A stretch of DNA of 64,000 bases from Micromonospora tarapacensis (GTDB taxonomy: Bacteria; Actinomycetota; Actinomycetes; Mycobacteriales; Micromonosporaceae). Location of the stretch: NCBI RefSeq assembly GCF_019697375.1, contig NZ_JAHCDI010000003.1, forward strand, positions 992,001-1,056,000. Reading direction: 5' to 3'. Position numbers and translations under genes: made by a program. Shown piece by piece: positions 22,675-32,257 of this stretch. Within the stretch, counting starts at the first letter, position 1. Every line of letters begins with the position of its first letter. Below the pieces are notes generated by a model. It saw only the letters and a list, made by a program, of their open reading frames with translations. It had not been told where the DNA came from and searched no databases.

Positions 22675-22711
22675 CGAACGGCCGCCCCGCGGCCGGCGGG
22701 GCGGCGGCAGG

Positions 22712-23137
22712 TCAGGCCGGCGCGGCCGGGTCCTCCATCACGTTCACCATGAAGTAGGCCGCCCGCTCCAGATAGTTCCAGAGTTCGGTGTCGAGCGCCG
22801 GGGGCAGGTCGAGGCCGTCGACCGCGCGGCGCATGTGACGCAGCCAGGCATCGCGCTCGGCGGCGCCGATCCGGAACGGGGCGTGCCGCATCCGCAGCCG
22901 AGGGTGCCCCCGCTGGCTGGAGTAGGTGTTCGGGCCGCCCCAGTACTGCATGAGGAAGAGGCGCATCCGGTCGGCGGCCGGCCCCAGATCCTGCGGATAC
23001 ATGGGGCGCAGCAGCGGGTCGTCGGCGATGCCGGCGTAGAACTCGTCGACCAGCCTGCGGAACGTGGGCTCGCCGCCGACGGCGTCGAAGAGCGTGACCG
23101 CCTCGCCGCGGCCTTCGGACTCACCTGCGGGATTCAC
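22712..23137 (-). CDS. glbO: Group II truncated hemoglobin
   Basis: A 141-residue 2-on-2 globin of the trHbO type. Visible features are [19 protein letters not shown] with the B-helix Tyr, [19 protein letters not shown], the proximal His segment [13 protein letters not shown], and the late [13 protein letters not shown] with the G8 Trp. Such globins bind O2 and handle NO or redox chemistry, often at the membrane. It is convergent with the YbjN gene. In M. tuberculosis glbO (Rv2470) sits in a comparable neighbourhood. Confidence 0.92.
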   Translation of the reverse strand: MNPAGESEGRGEAVTLFDAVGGEPTFRRLVDEFYAGIADDPLLRPMYPQDLGPAADRMRLFLMQYWGGPNTYSSQRGHPRLRMRHAPFRIGAAERDAWLRHMRRAVDGLDLPPALDTELWNYLERAAYFMVNVMEDPAAPA

Positions 23138-23200
23138 CGTTCCATCCTGCCAGGGACCGGCGGGCGGTCGCCCGCCCGGGACCGGGCACAGGACGGTGGT

Positions 23201-24553
23201 TCAGGTCACCGCGTGTCGGGGGCGGCCGGGGTTCACCTGCCCGGGTCCCGGGTCGTCGGCGGTCGTGGCGGGCAGCGGTATGCCGCCGGACGCGGCCCGG
23301 GCCGCATCGATCGAGGAGTTCACGGTCTGCTGGTCGGGCCAGCGCAGGGCGACGAATGACATCAGCACCACTCCGGCGGCGCTCCACACTCCCACCACGG
23401 TCGGGATCGGGAAGCGCTCGGCGAGCAACCCGGTCACCATCACCGCGGTGCCCTGGATGACCTGGACGCCGGTGGCCATGACACCGAACGCCCGGGCCCG
23501 GAAGCCGTCCGGAAGGGCCTGGACGAAGAGGCCGTTGGCCACCGGCAACAGGCCGGCGACGGCGAATCCACAGACGGCGGCGAGCAGTGCCACCACCAGC
23601 GGCGGTGGATCGAGCAGCGCGGGCACCAGGCTCAGCGGGGCGATGACGGCCAACGGCCGCAGCAGGAGCAGCCGGCGGGCCGGTGCGACCGTACGCCCGA
23701 TCAGCAACCCGCCGAGGATGAACCCGACCGGGGTGGCGGCCATGATCACAGCCTGCGCCAACCCGGGATTCATGGTCTGGCCGGCGTGTTCGTTCGCCCA
23801 GGCGGCGGCGAGACCCTCGGGGACGATGGAGAAGAGCATGGCGCTGAAGACCAGCACGGCGATCGCCCGTAGCACCGGCGTGTGGAAGACCATCCGGAAC
23901 CCGGCGGCGGTCTCCCGCAGCAGGTGACTGCGGTGCTCGCTGGCCATCGCCGGTGGGCGGTCGCCCACGCCGAGGCGGACGAGCGTGGCCGACAGCGCGA
24001 AGGCGCCCGCGTTCATCAACAGCGCGGCGGTGGGGCTCACCGTCGCCACGGCGGCACCGAGCAGATAGCCGACGACCTGGGCGGCCTGCCCCACGCTGGC
24101 GTTGACGGAGAGCCCGACGACGAGCCGGTCGCCGGGCAGGATCAGGGGCATCAGCGCGGAGCGTGCGGCCTGGCTCGGTGGGTTCGCCAGCGTGGTGGCG
24201 AACAGCAGCGCCAGGATCACCGGCACCGGCATCCCCGGGATGGCGACGAGCAACATCAGCATCATCCGGATGACGTCACAGACGACCATGACCTGCCGGA
24301 AGCGGTGCCGTTCGGCGATGGTGGCCAGCAGCGGCCCGCCCACCAGCCAGGGCAGGTAGCTGACCGCGAAGGCGGCGGCAGACAGCGCGACGGACTCGGT
24401 CTCCCGGTAGACCAGGAGGGTGACCGCCGCCTTGGCGACGTAGTCGCCGATCCAGGTCAGCGTGCTGGCCGCGAAGACGGCTCGGTACTCACTCTGGGCG
24501 AAAACCTCCCGGAAGGTGGCCGGCCCTTCCGGAGAAGGTCGCTCGTCGGACAC
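23201..24553 (-). CDS. MFS transporter
   Basis: About 450 residues with some 12 hydrophobic helices and the MFS-like loop AERHRFRQVMVVCD between helices 2 and 3. The layout (two six-helix halves around a loop at about residues 205-225) is that of the DHA/MdtG-like drug-exporter or enterobactin-exporter group. The start is set at GTG 24553 (VSDERPSPEGP), which has GGAGG five bases upstream; two ATGs a few codons earlier are poorer. The substrate cannot be predicted. It interrupts the otherwise conserved ettA-pepN gene order. Confidence 0.82.
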   Translation of the reverse strand: MSDERPSPEGPATFREVFAQSEYRAVFAASTLTWIGDYVAKAAVTLLVYRETESVALSAAAFAVSYLPWLVGGPLLATIAERHRFRQVMVVCDVIRMMLMLLVAIPGMPVPVILALLFATTLANPPSQAARSALMPLILPGDRLVVGLSVNASVGQAAQVVGYLLGAAVATVSPTAALLMNAGAFALSATLVRLGVGDRPPAMASEHRSHLLRETAAGFRMVFHTPVLRAIAVLVFSAMLFSIVPEGLAAAWANEHAGQTMNPGLAQAVIMAATPVGFILGGLLIGRTVAPARRLLLLRPLAVIAPLSLVPALLDPPPLVVALLAAVCGFAVAGLLPVANGLFVQALPDGFRARAFGVMATGVQVIQGTAVMVTGLLAERFPIPTVVGVWSAAGVVLMSFVALRWPDQQTVNSSIDAARAASGGIPLPATTADDPGPGQVNPGRPRHAVT

Positions 24554-24776
24554 CATCGCCTCCATCGTCCCGGCGGGGGCCACTCGTGATGGCTGTCGGG
24601 ACCATCGTCAGGTCTGCGGATCAACGAGGACGTGACACGCGCTGGGAAGCGCGTGCACCGGATTCTGCCCGATCGTCTGACAACTGGCTAGGGCGAACGG
24701 TTGGTCGGTCGCATCTCCGACTGAACGAACGGACGATACCCGAGGGGCCGCTCGGCCGCGACCCCCGGCGGCCGGC

Positions 24777-25829
24777 TCAGGTGGCCCCACCCTGACCGGT
24801 CTCGGTGTCCAAACGAGTATGTGCGCCGGGATAAATGCGGCCCGCCGCGATCCTCGCGGTGATACCGGAGTTCTCCAACCCCTCGGCGAGCCGGCGGCGC
24901 AACTCCCGACCCACGGCGAACTGCCCGTCGGCGGTGGTCTTGACCACGGTCCGGATCACCGTGCCGTCCACCGTCACCTGCTCCACGCCGAGCACCTCGG
25001 GCGGCTCGACGATCGAGGGCCCCAGCTCCGGATCCACGGCGAGCGACGCGGCGGCGGTACGCAGCACCGACGTGGCCTCCTCGGTGCCGGCGAAGCCGAT
25101 CGGCAGGTCGACCACCACCAACGCCCAGCCCTGGCTCTTGTTGCCGACCCGGATGATCTCGCCGTTGCGGATGTACCAGAGCACGCCCCGCCCGTCGCGG
25201 ACGGTGGTGACCCGCAGGCCGACCGTCTCGACCACCCCGGTCGCCTCGCCGAGGTCGACGTTGTCGCCGACCCCGTACTGGTCCTCGATGAGCATGAACA
25301 GCCCCGCGATCAGGTCCTTCACCAGGCTCTGCGCGCCGAATCCGAGGGCCACGCCGGCGATTCCCGCACTGGCCAGCAGCGGCGCCAGGTCGAAGCTGAA
25401 CTCCTTGAGCACCATCAGCAGGGCGATGCCGAAGATGAAGGCGGTGCTCAGGCTGCGCAGCACCGAGCCGATCGCCTCGGCGCGCTGGCGGCGACGCTCC
25501 GGGACGAACTGGCCGGGCTCGGTGGTGGTGGTCGGGATGCGCTCACGCAGCGGGCGGAGCATGGTCGGCACGCCCGCGCCGCTGGTGCTGCGCACCAGCC
25601 GGCGGATCGTGCGGTGCACCAGCCACCGGGCGGCCAACGCCAGCAGCAGGATCAGGACGATCCGCAGCGGCTTGACCAGGATCCAGAAGCTGCCCTCGGC
25701 GAACCACACCGAGTCCGTGTGGTTCCAGACGATTGTGCACAGGATCTCGTCCAGGCACTCCGGGCTGGGGGTTTCGTCCGACGCCGGGCTGGGCGCGGCG
25801 GGGGTGGGGCTGGGGATGCTGACGGTCAC
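24777..25829 (-). CDS. Small-conductance mechanosensitive channel MscS family
   Basis: About 350 residues. After a short Pro/Ser-rich N-terminus there is a helix at about 40-60 and further membrane helices around ALLMVLKEF. The pore helix signature is LASAGIAGVALGFGAQSLVKDLIAGLF, typical of TM3 of MscS. It is followed by the beta domain (QYGVGDNVDLGEATGVVETVGLRVTTVRD) and a C-terminal alpha/beta domain. The start was set at GTG 25829 (VTVSIPSP). It is expected to release solutes on hypo-osmotic shock. Confidence 0.88.
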   Translation of the reverse strand: MTVSIPSPTPAAPSPASDETPSPECLDEILCTIVWNHTDSVWFAEGSFWILVKPLRIVLILLLALAARWLVHRTIRRLVRSTSGAGVPTMLRPLRERIPTTTTEPGQFVPERRRQRAEAIGSVLRSLSTAFIFGIALLMVLKEFSFDLAPLLASAGIAGVALGFGAQSLVKDLIAGLFMLIEDQYGVGDNVDLGEATGVVETVGLRVTTVRDGRGVLWYIRNGEIIRVGNKSQGWALVVVDLPIGFAGTEEATSVLRTAAASLAVDPELGPSIVEPPEVLGVEQVTVDGTVIRTVVKTTADGQFAVGRELRRRLAEGLENSGITARIAAGRIYPGAHTRLDTETGQGGAT

Positions 25830-26082
25830 CCTGATTTCGTACCGCAGGCACCCGGTGGACCCGCCGCCGACCCACCGGCCGGCGACGCCGAACCCCGCCG
25901 GTGCCGACGGCGGAAAGCTCCCGCAGGTACCCGGGATTAGTACGTGCATTCGCGGGTCCGATCAGGGACTATTGGCGCAACGGACGTCGGTGATCCGGCC
26001 GGCGTCGACGTGGTGCGGGGCTGTGCCCGGCGTCGGTCGGCGGTGGCGAGGCGGAAGGCCGCTTGACCGGGAGGGTGACGCG

Positions 26083-26616
26083 ATGCCTGACATACGACGC
26101 GCGGTGGGCTCCGGCGCGCTGGTCCTCAACGCCACCTACGAGCCGCTGTGTGTCGTGTCGGTACGTCGTGCCGCAATCCTCGTGCTCTCCGCCAAGGCGG
26201 TCTGCGTCGCCGACGGCGAGGGCATCCTGCACAGCGCCCGCAATGCGCTGCCGGTGCCCTCGGTGGTCCGGCTCACCCGTTTCGTCCGGGTGCCGTACCG
26301 CACCCACGTGGGGCTGTCCCGCCGGGCGATCTTCGCCCGGGACGGCTGGCGCTGCGCCTACTGTCGCGGCCCGGCCGAGACCATCGACCACGTCTTCCCG
26401 CGCAGCCGGGGTGGCCGGCACGCCTGGGAGAACGTGGTCGCCGCCTGTGCCAGGTGCAACCACACCAAGGGCGACAAGACCCCGGCCGAGTTGGGGTGGC
26501 GGCTGCCGGCACCGCCCACCGCCCCCAAGGGGATCGCCTGGCGGGTGCTCGGGCACCGGGCCCCCGACCCGCGCTGGGTCGACTGGCTGGATCTCCGCGA
26601 GTCCGAAGCGGCCTGA
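26083..26616 (+). CDS. HNH endonuclease family protein
   Basis: A 177-residue protein with an HNH zinc-finger-type nuclease domain at the C-terminus: CAYCRG, TIDHVFPRSRGG with the catalytic His, ENVVAACARCNHTKGDKTP. The N-terminal half (LVLNATYEPLCVVSVRRAAILVL) is the conserved actinobacterial DUF upstream of this HNH. It is single-copy in many actinobacteria (Rv2469c in M. tuberculosis by recall) and not obviously mobile. The biological role is unknown. The ATG follows a gggagggtg ribosome site. The preceding 253 bp hold no gene. Confidence 0.88.
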   Translation: MPDIRRAVGSGALVLNATYEPLCVVSVRRAAILVLSAKAVCVADGEGILHSARNALPVPSVVRLTRFVRVPYRTHVGLSRRAIFARDGWRCAYCRGPAETIDHVFPRSRGGRHAWENVVAACARCNHTKGDKTPAELGWRLPAPPTAPKGIAWRVLGHRAPDPRWVDWLDLRESEAA

Positions 26617-26665
26617 CCGCCGCCGCGGGTCGGGCTGCCCGGAGACAGCCACCGCGAGCACCGAC

Positions 26666-27373
26666 TCAGCGGGCTTCGACCAGCGACGCGAACACCACCA
26701 CGTTGTCCGCGTAGCCGGTCTGCCCGCCCACCCAGCGCCCGCCGCACGTGATCAGCCGCAACTGGGGGCGGCTGAAGTCACCGAAGACGTCGTCCGCCGG
26801 CAACTGCTCCTTGTCGTACCGGCCGACCCGGTCGACCTCGAAGACCGCCACCGTGCCGTCCGAGCGGGCGACCTCGACCCGGTCGTCGGTCCGCAGTTCC
26901 CGCAGATCCTGGAAGACGGCCGGACCGGTGCTGGTGTCGACGTGCCCGACGATGACCGCCGGACCGTACTGACCCGGGGTCGGGCCCTGGTCGTACCATC
27001 CGGCCTCCTGGGCGCGTTCCGCCGGTGGCGCGGCGATGCTGCCGTCCGCGGCGATGCCCACGTTGTGTACCGGCGCCGCCAGGTCGATCCGGCCGATCTC
27101 GATGCCGACGGGCTCGCTCGCGGCCAGCAGCGGGAAGTCCTTCGGCGGTGGCGCCAGCCCGGCGATGAAGCGGTCCGGCAGCAGACTCAGCCCGGTCAGC
27201 CGCTCGACGCCGAGCATCGTGATGATCAGCAGCATCAGCGAGCCGATCACCAGGACCGGCAGTCCCGGACCGGTGGGGCCCCGGCCCCGGTGCCCCACCG
27301 ACCGGGCCCGGCGTGGCCTCGGCGGCAGCGGCGCGGCCGACGGGTCGGGCGTGGCGACGCTGGCGGAACCCAT
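26666..27373 (-). CDS. Class E/F-type sortase
   Basis: A 235-residue sortase. A basic Pro-rich cytoplasmic N-terminus (about 1-38) precedes one membrane anchor (LPVLVIGSLMLLIITML). The catalytic domain follows with VIVGHVDT (His) and LRLITCGG (Cys). The expected catalytic Arg is not in its usual spacing; the nearest is immediately after the Cys motif (CGGRW). Sortases transpeptidate surface proteins at the membrane. The gene lies directly downstream of a secreted protein with a possible sorting tail, so that protein is the likely substrate. Confidence 0.85.
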   Translation of the reverse strand: MGSASVATPDPSAAPLPPRPRRARSVGHRGRGPTGPGLPVLVIGSLMLLIITMLGVERLTGLSLLPDRFIAGLAPPPKDFPLLAASEPVGIEIGRIDLAAPVHNVGIAADGSIAAPPAERAQEAGWYDQGPTPGQYGPAVIVGHVDTSTGPAVFQDLRELRTDDRVEVARSDGTVAVFEVDRVGRYDKEQLPADDVFGDFSRPQLRLITCGGRWVGGQTGYADNVVVFASLVEAR

Positions 27374-27509
27374 CTGCGCGGCGACCCGGCCCAGCCGGCC
27401 CGCCGCCGCAACCGCCGCCCGCCAGGCGCGAGACGCCCGGCGGGCGGTCCGGGCGGCCCGGACCCGGTTCCGGCGTGGGTACGCGGCAGCCGATCATGGC
27501 GATGGTGGG

Positions 27510-28040
27510 TCAGGAACCGGCCCGGCGTCGGCTGCTCACCAGCCCGAACACCACCGCTGCGGCCACCGTGGCGGCGCCGCCGAGCAGCAGCATCGAGCCC
27601 GTGCTCCGGCTGGCGGTGCCACCACCACCGGTCGCCGGGCCCTTCGTGGGCTGGTCCATGTTCAGCACGGTCAGGCTGGTGCTCGCGGTCCGGTCGTTGT
27701 CACAGCGCAGGTGCACCGGATAGTCACCGGCGGCCTTGTTGCCCGGCACGGTGACCGAGCCGGTGAGCAGGCCGTTGTCCGGCCGGAGGAAGACCCGGTC
27801 GAAGGCGTCCGACGTCACCTCTGCCTGTCGGTCGTTGGCGTTGTCACAGCTCGCGCGGATGTGTACCCGCGAGCCGGCCTGCACGCTGTTCGGCGTCACC
27901 TCGACGAACGTGTTCTCACCCGCTCGGGCGGGTGCCGCGCCGACCAGGACGAACGCCCCGATCAAGGCGAACGCCCCGAGCAGCCGGACGATGGTTGACG
28001 GAGCGTGGAGCAGACCTCCGTACGGTCGCAGACCCCGCAT
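27510..28040 (-). CDS. Secreted, C-terminally anchored protein, likely sortase substrate
   Basis: 177 residues from ATG 28040, with GGGAGG just upstream. A signal peptide (IVRLLGAFALIGAFVLVGAAPARA) precedes a small beta-rich domain (FVEVTPNSVQAGSRVHIRA.. DRVFLRPDNG.. GDYPVHLRCDND). The C-terminus is a sorting-like signal: TKGPATGGGG, a spacer, a hydrophobic stretch (MLLLGGAATVAAAVVFGLV) and a basic tail SSRRRAGS. There is no canonical LPxTG; PATG sits where it would be. Cotranscription with the sortase 136 bp downstream supports the assignment. Confidence 0.72.
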   Translation of the reverse strand: MRGLRPYGGLLHAPSTIVRLLGAFALIGAFVLVGAAPARAGENTFVEVTPNSVQAGSRVHIRASCDNANDRQAEVTSDAFDRVFLRPDNGLLTGSVTVPGNKAAGDYPVHLRCDNDRTASTSLTVLNMDQPTKGPATGGGGTASRSTGSMLLLGGAATVAAAVVFGLVSSRRRAGS

Positions 28041-28112
28041 GATCCTCCCTCCCGGCACCGGTGCACCGGTCCTGCTGGGGCGACCCGCGGCGCTTTCCCC
28101 CTGGTCCGGGGG

Positions 28113-28565
28113 CTAACCGCGCGGGCCGGGCGGGAGTGGGGTGATCGGCTGCCAGTCGAGTGGGGTGGAGAGCACCATCGTGCTCGACGGCTGGCCGTAC
28201 GGTGCGAGCCGGTCGATGACGGCCTCGAACTCACCGATCGAGCCGGCGGCGACCTTCAGCATGCTGCACGCGTCGCCGGTGATCCGGTGGATCTCCAGGA
28301 TCTCCGGCCATCCCGGGACGTCCGGGTCGTGCAGGATGCACCGGGCTCCGTAGCAGGACATCCGGATCAGCGCGACCACGGTGCGGCCGGCGCGGGTGAG
28401 GTCGACGTGGGCGTGGTAACCGCCGATCACGCCGGTTTCCTCCAGCCGGCGCACCCGCTCGGCCACCGCCGGCGGGGAGAGGTGCACCCGCCGGGACAGT
28501 TCGCTGAACGACAACCGTGCGTCGGCCTGCAACTCGGACAGCAGGGCCCAGTCCATCTCGTCCAT
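28113..28565 (-). CDS. Lrp/AsnC family regulator, KynR-like
   Basis: A 150-residue regulator with an N-terminal winged HTH (MDWALLSELQADARLSFSELSRRVHLSPPAVAERVRRL) and a C-terminal RAM ligand-binding domain (about 65-145). It is divergent from the tryptophan 2,3-dioxygenase gene. In Pseudomonas aeruginosa an Lrp/AsnC protein, KynR, responds to kynurenine and controls the kyn genes; position makes the same job likely here. The ligand and exact target are inferred. Confidence 0.85.
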   Translation of the reverse strand: MDEMDWALLSELQADARLSFSELSRRVHLSPPAVAERVRRLEETGVIGGYHAHVDLTRAGRTVVALIRMSCYGARCILHDPDVPGWPEILEIHRITGDACSMLKVAAGSIGEFEAVIDRLAPYGQPSSTMVLSTPLDWQPITPLPPGPRG

Positions 28566-28609
28566 CCACCGACCTTACGTGCGGTAGGCCGACCTGGGCT
28601 AGCGGCTTT

Positions 28610-28627
28610 CGTTCGGCAGGTCGAACG
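28610..28627. promoter_or_regulatory. Candidate operator between regulator and kyn operon
   Basis: cgttcg (28610-28615) and cgaacg (28622-28627) form a perfect 6-bp inverted repeat with a 6-base spacer in the 146-bp divergent gap. The size suits an Lrp-family dimer site, but no other copy is seen nearby. Confidence 0.4.
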
Positions 28628-28711
28628 GTTAAAGCGCCGTTGAACAGGCATTCCGTTTGGCGAACCCGGCGGGAGATCATGACTGGAGGGCAGCCAGGAA
28701 GGAGCGGACGC

Positions 28712-29611
28712 ATGGAGCAGACCGAACTGCGCCCGGAAACCCGGACGCCGGTGCGCCCGGCCACGCCAGGCCAGCGGGCGGCGCGCGCCGCCCGCAACGG
28801 TGGTGAGCCGACCCTCGAATTCGCCGAGCGGGTGCCGTACGACGCGTACGTGCATGCCAGCACGCTGCACCGGCTGCAGCAACCGCTGAGCGGCGACCCG
28901 GGCGAGATGTCCTTCCTGATGGTCAGCCAGATCATGGAGCTGTACTTCGGGCTGACCTGCCACGAGCTGCGGGAGACGTCCCGGCTGCTGCGGGCGGACC
29001 GGGTGTGGGAGGCGCTGGCCCCGCTGCGCCGGGCCACCCTGCATCTGGAGGGGCTCAACGCCGCCTGGCGGGGACTGCGCTGGATGACCCCGGCCGACTT
29101 CAACCGCTTCCGCAACCTGCTCGGCGAGGGCTCCGGCTTCCAGTCGGCCATGTACCGCCAGCTGGAGTTCCTGCTCGGGTTGCGCGACCCGACCCTGATC
29201 CGGCCGTTCCGCCGGCAGACCGAGGTGTACGCGGAACTCACCGACGCGCTGGCCACGCCGAGCGTCTGGGACGAGGTGGTCGCCCTGCTCGCCCGGCACG
29301 GTCACGACCTGCCCACCGAGTTGCTGGAGCGGGACGTGGCCACCGAGCACGAGACGGACCCCGCCGTCGAGGCGGCCTGGGTGCGCGTCTACGCCGACGC
29401 CGGTCCGGACAACCACCTGCGGCTGCTCGGTGAGGCGCTGACCGAGGTGGCCGAGCAGTTCGGCGACTGGCGGCACCACCACGTCAAGGCGGTGCAGCGG
29501 ACGATGGGCGCCAAGGTCGGCAGCGGCGGTTCCGCCGGGCTGGCGTGGCTGCAACGCAGCATGGCCCGGGTGGTCTTTCCCGAGCTGTGGTCGGCCCGTA
29601 CGGCGATGTGA
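28712..29611 (+). CDS. kynA: Tryptophan 2,3-dioxygenase
   Basis: A 299-residue heme dioxygenase that opens the indole ring of L-tryptophan to N-formylkynurenine. Motifs are YDAYVHASTLHRLQ, SFLMVSQIMELYFGL, FQSAMYRQLEFLLG and the proximal-heme-His segment FGDWRHHHVKAVQRTMG, with GSGGSAGLAWLQ near the end. The start has AGGAAGGAG ten bases upstream. It is the first gene of the tryptophan-catabolic operon and sits 10 bp before kynU. Confidence 0.95.
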   Translation: MEQTELRPETRTPVRPATPGQRAARAARNGGEPTLEFAERVPYDAYVHASTLHRLQQPLSGDPGEMSFLMVSQIMELYFGLTCHELRETSRLLRADRVWEALAPLRRATLHLEGLNAAWRGLRWMTPADFNRFRNLLGEGSGFQSAMYRQLEFLLGLRDPTLIRPFRRQTEVYAELTDALATPSVWDEVVALLARHGHDLPTELLERDVATEHETDPAVEAAWVRVYADAGPDNHLRLLGEALTEVAEQFGDWRHHHVKAVQRTMGAKVGSGGSAGLAWLQRSMARVVFPELWSARTAM

Positions 29612-29621
29612 GGCTGGAACG

Positions 29622-30926
29622 ATGACGACGAACGAGACCGGGCCGACCCGGACCGGCGAGGCCGACGCCCGCCGCCTCGACGCGGCCGACCTCGGGCACC
29701 GGCACCTGTTCCAGGTGCCGCCGGCCGACGGTGGCCGCTACCCCGAGGCCGCGTACCTGGCCGGCAACTCGCTCGGCCTGCAGCCGAAGGCCACCCGCGC
29801 CGAGCTGCTGGCCGATCTGGACGCGTGGAGCCGGCTCGGGGTCGAGGGGCATCTGGAGGCCGGACGGCCCTGGCTGCCGTACCACGAGTCGCTGACCGAG
29901 CCGGCGGCCCGCCTGGTCGGCGCCCGGCCCACGGAGACCGTGGTGATGAACTCGCTGACCGTCAACCTGCACCTGCTGATGGTCAGCTTCTACCGGCCCG
30001 CGGGCGAGCGGACCCGGATCGTGATCGAGGACACCGCCTTCCCGTCGGACAGCTACGCGGTGCGCAGCCAGGCGCGGTTCCACGGCCTCGACCCGGACAC
30101 CACGGTGGTGCGGCTCGCACCGCGTCCCGGCGAGGACACCCTGCGGACCGAGGACGTCACCGCGTTCCTGGCGGCCGAGGGGGACACCGTCGCGCTGGTC
30201 CTGCTCGGCGGCGTCAACTACCTCACCGGCGAGCTGATGGACATCCCGGCGATCACCGCCGCCGGCCGGGCTGCCGGCGCGGTCGTCGGCTGGGACCTGG
30301 CGCACGCCGCGGGCAACGTGCCGCTGTCCCTGCACGACTGGGACGTCGACTTCGCCGCCTGGTGCTCCTACAAGTACCTCAACTCCGGGCCCGGGGCGCT
30401 GGCCGGGGTCTTCGTGCACGAACGGCACCACGGCGACGGGACGCTGCCCCGCTTCGAGGGCTGGTGGAGCACGGCTGCGGCGACCCGGTTCGAGATGGCG
30501 CCGGTCAGTCGGCCGCCGGCCAGCGTCGAGGCATGGCAGGTCTCCAACCCGCCGATCTTCGCGATGGGGCCGGTCCGGACCTCGCTGGAGCTGTTCGACT
30601 CGGTCGGCATGCCGGCGCTGCGCGAGCGCAGCCTGCGCCTCACCGGTTACCTGGAACGGCTGCTGGACGGGGTGACGGCCGCCCGGCCGCTGACCGTGCT
30701 CACTCCCCGCGAGCCGCACCGGCGCGGCTGCCAGCTCTCGGTACGCATCGGCGAGGGCAGCGCCAACGAGCTGACCAAGCGACTGCGGCACGAGCACGGG
30801 GTGATCGCCGACGCCCGCGAACCGGACGTGGTCCGGTTCGCCCCGGTGCCGTTGTACTCGACGTACCACGACTGCTGGCGGGTCGCCGACGCGCTGGCCG
30901 CGACCGTTTCGGAGGTGGGCCGGTGA
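29622..30926 (+). CDS. kynU: Kynureninase
   Basis: A 434-residue PLP enzyme that cleaves 3-hydroxykynurenine (or kynurenine) to 3-hydroxyanthranilate (or anthranilate) and alanine. Motifs include YLAGNSLGLQP, VVMNSLTVNLHLL, the cofactor-Asp region GWDLAHAAGN and the Schiff-base Lys in WCSYKYLNSGPG. The stop overlaps the start of kmo by 4 bp. It is expected to favour the hydroxylated substrate because kmo is its partner. Confidence 0.95.
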   Translation: MTTNETGPTRTGEADARRLDAADLGHRHLFQVPPADGGRYPEAAYLAGNSLGLQPKATRAELLADLDAWSRLGVEGHLEAGRPWLPYHESLTEPAARLVGARPTETVVMNSLTVNLHLLMVSFYRPAGERTRIVIEDTAFPSDSYAVRSQARFHGLDPDTTVVRLAPRPGEDTLRTEDVTAFLAAEGDTVALVLLGGVNYLTGELMDIPAITAAGRAAGAVVGWDLAHAAGNVPLSLHDWDVDFAAWCSYKYLNSGPGALAGVFVHERHHGDGTLPRFEGWWSTAAATRFEMAPVSRPPASVEAWQVSNPPIFAMGPVRTSLELFDSVGMPALRERSLRLTGYLERLLDGVTAARPLTVLTPREPHRRGCQLSVRIGEGSANELTKRLRHEHGVIADAREPDVVRFAPVPLYSTYHDCWRVADALAATVSEVGR

Positions 30927-32257
30927 CGGCGGGGCGGGACGAGATCGCCGTGGTCGGTGCCGGGCTGGCCGGCTGTCTGCTGGCCTGCTTCCTGGCCCGG
31001 CGGGGTCATCCGGTGGCGCTCTACGAACGGCGGCCGGACCCGCGCACCGGGGCGCCCGAGCGGGGGCGGTCGATCAACCTGGCGCTCTCCGAGCGGGGCC
31101 TGGACGCGCTGCGTCGCATCGGGCTCGACGAGCAGGTGATGGCGGACGCGCTGCCGATGCACGGCCGGATGGTGCATCCGGTGGTCGGTGAGCCGGGATT
31201 CCAGCCGTACAGCGTCTCCGGCGACCGGGCGATCAACTCGATCGGCCGGGGTGCGCTGAACAATGCGTTGCTGGAGGCCGCCGCCAAACTGCCCGGTGTG
31301 CGGATCGCCTTCGACCACCGGCTGGTCGGGCTGGACCCGGCGACCGGCACGATGACCTTCGAGACGCCGCGGGGCACGGTCACCGCGGGCGCGCGGGTGG
31401 TGCTCGGCACCGACGGCGCCGGTTCGGCGGTACGCGGACAGTTGCTCGCGCACGGCCTGCTCACCGAGAGCGTCGACTTCCTCGACTACGGCTACAAGGA
31501 ACTCACCATCCCGCCGTTGGGCGGTGACTTCGCGCTCGACCCGGGCGCCCTGCACATCTGGCCGCGCGGCACCTCGATGATGATCGCCCTGCCCAACCCG
31601 GACCGTTCCTTCACCTGCACGCTGTTCTGGCCCACCCACGGCACCGCCGGCTTCGCCTCGCTGGGCAGCCCGGCGGCGATCGGGCACCACTTCGCACAGC
31701 ACTATCCGGACCTGCCGCCGCTCGCCCCCGACCTGGTCGACGACTACCAGCACAACCCGGTGGGGCCGCTCGGCACCGTGCGGTGCGACCCGTGGCAGGT
31801 CGACGGGCGGGTCGGCCTGCTCGGCGACGCGGCGCACGCCATCGTGCCCTTCTACGGCCAGGGCGCGAACTGCGCCTTCGAGGACGTGGTGGAGCTGGAC
31901 CGCTGCCTGGACGAGTGCGCCGAGGACTGGTCGGCGGCGCTGCCGCTGTTCCAGCACCGCCGGCAGGACAACGCCGAGGCGATCGCCCGGATGGCGCTGG
32001 CCAACTTCGTGGAGATGCGGGACAAGGTCGCCTCGCCGGTCTTCCGGACCCGCAAGCGGGTCGAGCACGCCCTGGAACGCGCGCTGCCCGGCCGGTACGT
32101 CTCCCAGTACGAGCTGGTCTCCTTCTCCACCGTCCCGTACGCCCAGGTGCGCCGCCGGGTGCGTCGCCAGTACCAGGTGCTCGGTGTGGTGGCGGCCGGC
32201 GTGGTGGCGGCGGTGGCCGGCGTGGCGGTCGCCCTCGGCCGGGGGAGGCGGGGATGA
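30923..32257 (+). CDS. kmo: Kynurenine 3-monooxygenase
   Basis: A 444-residue FAD monooxygenase that converts L-kynurenine to 3-hydroxykynurenine with NADPH and O2. The FAD motif is VVGAGLAGCLLACFLARRG; RSINLALSERG and GDAAHAIVPFYGQGANCAFED are the family's substrate/FAD motifs. A C-terminal hydrophobic segment (about residues 418-440, VVAAGVVAAVAGVAVAL) could anchor it to the membrane, as in eukaryotic KMO. The GTG start overlaps kynU and the stop overlaps the next gene (ATGA). Confidence 0.94.
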   Translation: MTAGRDEIAVVGAGLAGCLLACFLARRGHPVALYERRPDPRTGAPERGRSINLALSERGLDALRRIGLDEQVMADALPMHGRMVHPVVGEPGFQPYSVSGDRAINSIGRGALNNALLEAAAKLPGVRIAFDHRLVGLDPATGTMTFETPRGTVTAGARVVLGTDGAGSAVRGQLLAHGLLTESVDFLDYGYKELTIPPLGGDFALDPGALHIWPRGTSMMIALPNPDRSFTCTLFWPTHGTAGFASLGSPAAIGHHFAQHYPDLPPLAPDLVDDYQHNPVGPLGTVRCDPWQVDGRVGLLGDAAHAIVPFYGQGANCAFEDVVELDRCLDECAEDWSAALPLFQHRRQDNAEAIARMALANFVEMRDKVASPVFRTRKRVEHALERALPGRYVSQYELVSFSTVPYAQVRRRVRRQYQVLGVVAAGVVAAVAGVAVALGRGRRG

